Assembly (NCBI RefSeq): GCF_000189275.1 | Contig: NZ_AEVT01000031.1 | Coordinates: forward strand, 1-64,000 | Length of the DNA: 64,000 nt | Reading direction: 5' to 3' | DNA from: Vibrio sinaloensis DSM 21326 | Lineage (GTDB): Bacteria; Pseudomonadota; Gammaproteobacteria; Enterobacterales; Vibrionaceae | Shown here: positions 61,027 through 64,000 of the stretch, one piece after another | Position numbering within the stretch: position 1 is the first letter of the stretch | How the letters are laid out: each line of letters opens with the position of its first letter | The notes under the pieces: generated by a model | Seen by the model: the letters and a program-made list of their open reading frames with translations, nothing else | The model's database searches: none | Told to the model about the DNA's origin: nothing | Program-made: the position numbers and the translations under genes

Positions 61027-61794
61027 GTGAATCTGAAACGATACACAATTGCAGGAGGCGTCTCCTTGATGGTGCATGCAGCATTCCTGTTTGTCGCCCA
61101 TGAACCTAAGTCTTTCGCGATGCCGGCAGGCGCCGATAGTTCAGTTGTATCTATCACGTTTACCCCCGCACCACAGCCGAAAGCTGCAGAGAACACGCCG
61201 ACTGAAACGCCACCAGTAGAGCAAACCGTTGAACCACCACCTCCTCCACCTCCACCTGTCGAACCGCCTCCGGTTAAGAAGGTAGTGAAAAAGGCGCCGG
61301 TAAAGAAACCAAAACCCGTCGAGAAAAAGCCTGAGGTCAAAAAGGTAACTAAGAAGCCACCACCGAAGAAACAACCGCCTAAGCCTCAACCGAAAAAACC
61401 AGAGCCCAAACCGGCGGTTGAGCAAAAAGTGGTAAAAAAGGAACAGCCGAAAAAGCAAGACGTCAAAGAAGTAAAGAGTCCAGAGGCCACCAACTCAGGT
61501 ATCGAGAAGATACCGGTCTTGGTACAAGAACCTTCCTTCTTGAGTAAGCCACGCCAGCCTAAGTATCCGAGAATCGCTCAAAAGAGGGGGATTGAAGGTA
61601 CGGCAATGATCGAGGTTTGGCTCGACGAAAATGGCAAGCAAGTCAAGCAAGTACTCGTCTCGTCATCCGGTGCAACCATACTCGACAAGTCTGCGCTGAA
61701 AGCAATTAAGAAGTGGAAATTTTCTCCACACACAGTCGGTGGCAAATCCGTTGCTCACCGAGTAAAAATCCCAGTTCGCTTTAAATTGGATTAG
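61027..61794 (+). CDS. tonB: TonB energy-transducing protein
   Basis: 255 residues, GTG start with GAGGA five bases upstream. N-terminal membrane anchor (YTIAGGVSLMVHAAFLFVA), a long Pro/Lys-rich spacer at about 45-165 (PPPPPPPVEPPP, then KKP and PKK repeats) and a C-terminal TonB domain (PKYPRIAQKRGIEGTAMIEV, KAIKKWKFSPHTVGGK). It couples the inner-membrane proton gradient to outer-membrane heme receptors. First of tonB-exbB-exbD-hutBC. Confidence 0.95.
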   Translation: MNLKRYTIAGGVSLMVHAAFLFVAHEPKSFAMPAGADSSVVSITFTPAPQPKAAENTPTETPPVEQTVEPPPPPPPPVEPPPVKKVVKKAPVKKPKPVEKKPEVKKVTKKPPPKKQPPKPQPKKPEPKPAVEQKVVKKEQPKKQDVKEVKSPEATNSGIEKIPVLVQEPSFLSKPRQPKYPRIAQKRGIEGTAMIEVWLDENGKQVKQVLVSSSGATILDKSALKAIKKWKFSPHTVGGKSVAHRVKIPVRFKLD

Positions 61795-61796
61795 TA

Positions 61797-62504
61797 ATGG
61801 AACATTTAGAAAATATACAACAGCAACTTGGCCTTATGGCTTGGCCACTTATCATTTGTTCAGCCCTGACTGTAATGATTATTGCTGAGCGCCTTTTTCA
61901 AGTTTTAATCAGTATCGGTGTTGGCAAGCGTGTCATTCGTACTGAGTTAAAGAATGTATCCCCGACCAACAGCAAGGATATAGAGCAGTTAGCCGAAAAA
62001 TTGTCACCTAAACGCCCTTTACTCTATAAAGGGGTAGCAATGTTACTCGCTCATCATTCGTTCCCTAAGACACTTCGTGAAGATGCCGCAGGCATGTGGC
62101 TACAAGAGAAACGTCACCAACTCAATTCTGGTCTGCGTCTGCTGACACTTATTGGTGTGATTAGCCCTCTTATCGGCCTTTTGGGCACCGTTCTTGGTCT
62201 TATTGAAATGTTTAAAGGCGTTGCTGCCTCTACTGGTAATATTACGCCTAACGACCTAGCAGACGGCCTTGGCTTGGCGATGCGTACGACCGCTGCGGGT
62301 CTTTTAATTGCACTCCCTGCTATTGCGGGCGCTCAGTTACTTGGTCTTTGGGCCGATAAGGTAATGGCGAAACTGGAGCACACGCTTAACTATGTCAACT
62401 TATGGCTAGAGGGTATTAGCCTGCAACATGTCTCGCCAGAGCGCTCAACGAAAACAACAGAGACCGCTAACGACACCAGCAAGCCTATTGAGGCTCAGGC
62501 ATGA
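61797..62504 (+). CDS. exbB: ExbB proton channel subunit
   Basis: 235 residues, three membrane helices with a large cytoplasmic loop; LLTLIGVISPLIGLLGTVLG and MRTTAAGLLIALPAIAGAQL are MotA/TolQ/ExbB signatures. Works with ExbD to power TonB. Overlaps exbD by 4 bp. Confidence 0.94.
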   Translation: MEHLENIQQQLGLMAWPLIICSALTVMIIAERLFQVLISIGVGKRVIRTELKNVSPTNSKDIEQLAEKLSPKRPLLYKGVAMLLAHHSFPKTLREDAAGMWLQEKRHQLNSGLRLLTLIGVISPLIGLLGTVLGLIEMFKGVAASTGNITPNDLADGLGLAMRTTAAGLLIALPAIAGAQLLGLWADKVMAKLEHTLNYVNLWLEGISLQHVSPERSTKTTETANDTSKPIEAQA

Positions 62505-62914
62505 TCAAGGTTACACAAGACGATAATCGCTTTGGTCTAACACCAGATCTCACACCATTACTGGATATTATTTTCATTGTAATGGTGTTCCTGATGCTGA
62601 CGGCGGCAGTGAAATTGGATTCATTAGAGGTGGATTTACCGACCACTGACTCACAAGTCGTTTCAGAGGTCGACACTAAGTCAATCACCATCAATATATT
62701 ATCCGAAGCGCCTTATTGGGCCATCGATGGCAAAGAATACATCGACTGGGATAACTTTACATTGGCACTCCTCGAGCAACAAAAGTCAGATACCAAACCC
62801 ATTGTTATTGGGGCTGATAAAACCGCTGACGTTCAACACCTAGTCAAACTTTTAGCCTTTCTCCAAGAAAACGGAATTCAAGCTACTCAGTTACTGACGG
62901 AAGATTCTAAATAA
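62501..62914 (+). CDS. exbD: ExbD proton channel subunit
   Basis: 137 residues with one membrane helix near the N terminus. The essential Asp lies in LTPLLDIIFIVMVFLMLTAA; periplasmic part ends QENGIQATQLL. Completes the TonB-ExbB-ExbD energising complex; 11 bp before hutB. Confidence 0.94.
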   Translation: MIKVTQDDNRFGLTPDLTPLLDIIFIVMVFLMLTAAVKLDSLEVDLPTTDSQVVSEVDTKSITINILSEAPYWAIDGKEYIDWDNFTLALLEQQKSDTKPIVIGADKTADVQHLVKLLAFLQENGIQATQLLTEDSK

Positions 62915-62925
62915 CAGAGTTCAAC

Positions 62926-63762
62926 ATGCAAAAGACATTTATTAATACCGTAGCCACAATCGCGCTATCCCTTACTGCTAGCTATGCCACTGCCAACGAA
63001 CGTATTATCAGTGCAGGGAGCGCTGTCACTGAGCTGATCCTCGCTCTTGAGCAGCAAGACCAACTGGTTGCCGTTGATGTCACCAGCCAACTGCCACAAG
63101 GCATGACGTTACCGAAGATTGGTTACCACAGAAACCTATCCTCAGAAGGCTTATTAGCTCTCGGTCCAAACCGCCTGATTGGCTCTGATGAAATGGGCCC
63201 AGACACCACGCTTGCGCAGTTGAAATCTGCAGGAGTATCCGTAGACATCGTCAATACCGACGCCACACCTGCTGGCTTATTAGCCCGTATTGATGAGATT
63301 GCAGAGCTTACGGGAGCCGAAACCCAAGCGCAGCAGCTCAAAACGGAAGTGAATAAGAAAATTGCCGCACTAGAAGCCAACAAACCTAGCGAAGCGAAAA
63401 AGGTGCTGTTCCTTCTGATCCACGAAGGTCGTCCGGCAAACGTGGCCGGTAAAGAAACCCCGCCAGATGCCATTATCAACCTTGCTGGCGGCATCAACCC
63501 TGCCGCAGACAAGCTTACCTCTTACAAACCTCTTTCAACGGAAGCCATGGTTGAGATGCAGCCCGATGTCATTCTGGTTAGTGGACGCAGCTTAGAAAAA
63601 ATTGGTGGCGCCGATGAAATCTTGAAAAAGATGCCTTTGCTTGCGGCAACGCCTGCGGGTCAGAACAAACGCTTTATCACAATCGACGGTCATGCACTGG
63701 TCGGCGGTTTAGGCTTAAAGAGCCTAGAGGAAGCGGAACGTCTAAGTAAGCTTCTAAAGTAG
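62926..63762 (+). CDS. hutB: HutB, periplasmic heme-binding protein
   Basis: 278 residues, signal peptide ending SYATA before NERIISAGSAVTE. Class III (BtuF-like) binding fold: GYHRNLSSEGLLAL, LIGSDEMGPDTTLAQLKSAG, PLSTEAMVEMQPDVILVSG. It brings heme from the outer-membrane receptor to the HutCD permease-ATPase. Followed by hutC. Confidence 0.93.
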   Translation: MQKTFINTVATIALSLTASYATANERIISAGSAVTELILALEQQDQLVAVDVTSQLPQGMTLPKIGYHRNLSSEGLLALGPNRLIGSDEMGPDTTLAQLKSAGVSVDIVNTDATPAGLLARIDEIAELTGAETQAQQLKTEVNKKIAALEANKPSEAKKVLFLLIHEGRPANVAGKETPPDAIINLAGGINPAADKLTSYKPLSTEAMVEMQPDVILVSGRSLEKIGGADEILKKMPLLAATPAGQNKRFITIDGHALVGGLGLKSLEEAERLSKLLK

Positions 63763-63775
63763 AGCATTCACGGAT

Positions 63776-64000
63776 ATGTTGTTACGTCGTCTTCCTCTTT
63801 CCGCTACGCTGACTTTGTTTGCCGTTGCACTGGCAGTGACTGCGATAAGCTCGGTGACTGTTGGGCCAATGAATATTGGCTTTTTAGACAGTGTACTTAG
63901 CTTGGTTTCACGCACCAATGAACTCGCCCCACACATCAACTTAGTCATTCATGAAATTCGCTTCCCGCGTACCCTATTGTGTATGTTAGTAGGCGCGATA
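63776..64000 (+). CDS. hutC: HutC, heme ABC permease (partial, cut by window end)
   Basis: Only the first 75 codons are present, open to the right edge. MLLRRLPLSATLTLFAVALA is the first helix, and HEIRFPRTLLCMLVGA is the FecCD-family signature of periplasmic-binding-protein-dependent permeases. hutD should follow beyond the window. Confidence 0.9.
   Translation, partial: MLLRRLPLSATLTLFAVALAVTAISSVTVGPMNIGFLDSVLSLVSRTNELAPHINLVIHEIRFPRTLLCMLVGAI

Noticed and set aside
60963-61340. Gly/Thr-rich frame on the minus strand over tonB
   Set aside because: It is the complement of the Pro/Lys-rich TonB spacer; the low-complexity glycine run is a mirror of the proline codons.
1-64000. Mobile elements, tRNA, CRISPR or integron structures
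   Set aside because: No transposase, integrase, terminal repeat pair, spacer array or tRNA cloverleaf was recognised on reading both strands.

Overview
The window reads as a stretch of a Vibrio genome, probably the smaller chromosome. This is an inference from gene content. The divergent hutWXZ / tonB-exbBD-hutBC heme-uptake block, the siaPQM-nanA-nanR / nanEK-nagA sialic acid block, and hcp-hcr together with a NorR-type regulator are a familiar Vibrio combination. Genes are dense. I see no rRNA, tRNA, insertion sequence, prophage or CRISPR array, and no clear block of foreign composition.

Layout. (1) 12-7674: sialic acid uptake and catabolism. A minus-strand operon (siaP, siaQ, siaM, nanA, nanR) diverges from a plus-strand operon (nanE, nanK, nagA), and a 17-bp inverted repeat that fits a NanR operator lies between them. 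(2) 7795-16674: mixed functions. These are a nuclease-fold protein with duplicated N-terminal modules, a LysR regulator divergent from a HisC-like aminotransferase and an ABC binding protein, YccF, an ABM-domain protein, a TauE/SafE permease, a DASH cryptochrome, an MFS carrier preceded by a tiny His-tailed membrane protein, and an isochorismatase-fold hydrolase. (3) 16789-21029: NorR, then a minus-strand run of DUF2391, MscS, ZntB and an EAL protein. (4) 21188-32511: the most interesting region. A ten-gene minus-strand operon (rpiB paralogue, TRAP binding protein and two membrane subunits, pdxA paralogue, dhaK, dhaL, tpi paralogue, xylose-isomerase-like TIM barrel, ribB) diverges from a glpX paralogue and a SorC-family regulator. 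The composition suggests a pathway for a small ketose or tetrulose ending at erythrose 4-phosphate or triose phosphate.

(5) 32559-35939: a small membrane ORF, then hcp and hcr (NO/nitrosative stress) behind a good sigma-54 promoter with two GT-N7-AC sites, suggesting control by the NorR encoded 16 kb away. (6) 36119-49775: periplasmic GPx-like protein, MsbA-like exporter, two EamA carriers, a PAS-GGDEF cyclase, a LysR regulator, a large hybrid histidine kinase with its response regulator, and an MFS/SgrR-type divergent pair. (7) 49791-57763: two orphan periplasmic binding proteins, a NadD-like/NadE pair, several unknowns, carbamate kinase, a DUF924 protein and a D-2-hydroxyacid dehydrogenase. 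(8) 57774-64000: PduO-like protein, hutZ-hutX-hutW, a Fur-box-like site, then tonB, exbB, exbD, hutB and the start of hutC, cut by the window end.

How the parts work together. Two TRAP importers each sit in an operon with the enzymes for their presumed ligand. In both, a hairpin lies between the binding-protein gene and the membrane-subunit genes. Heme uptake energisation (TonB/ExbBD), periplasmic transfer (HutBC) and cytoplasmic heme handling (HutWXZ) share one divergent control region.
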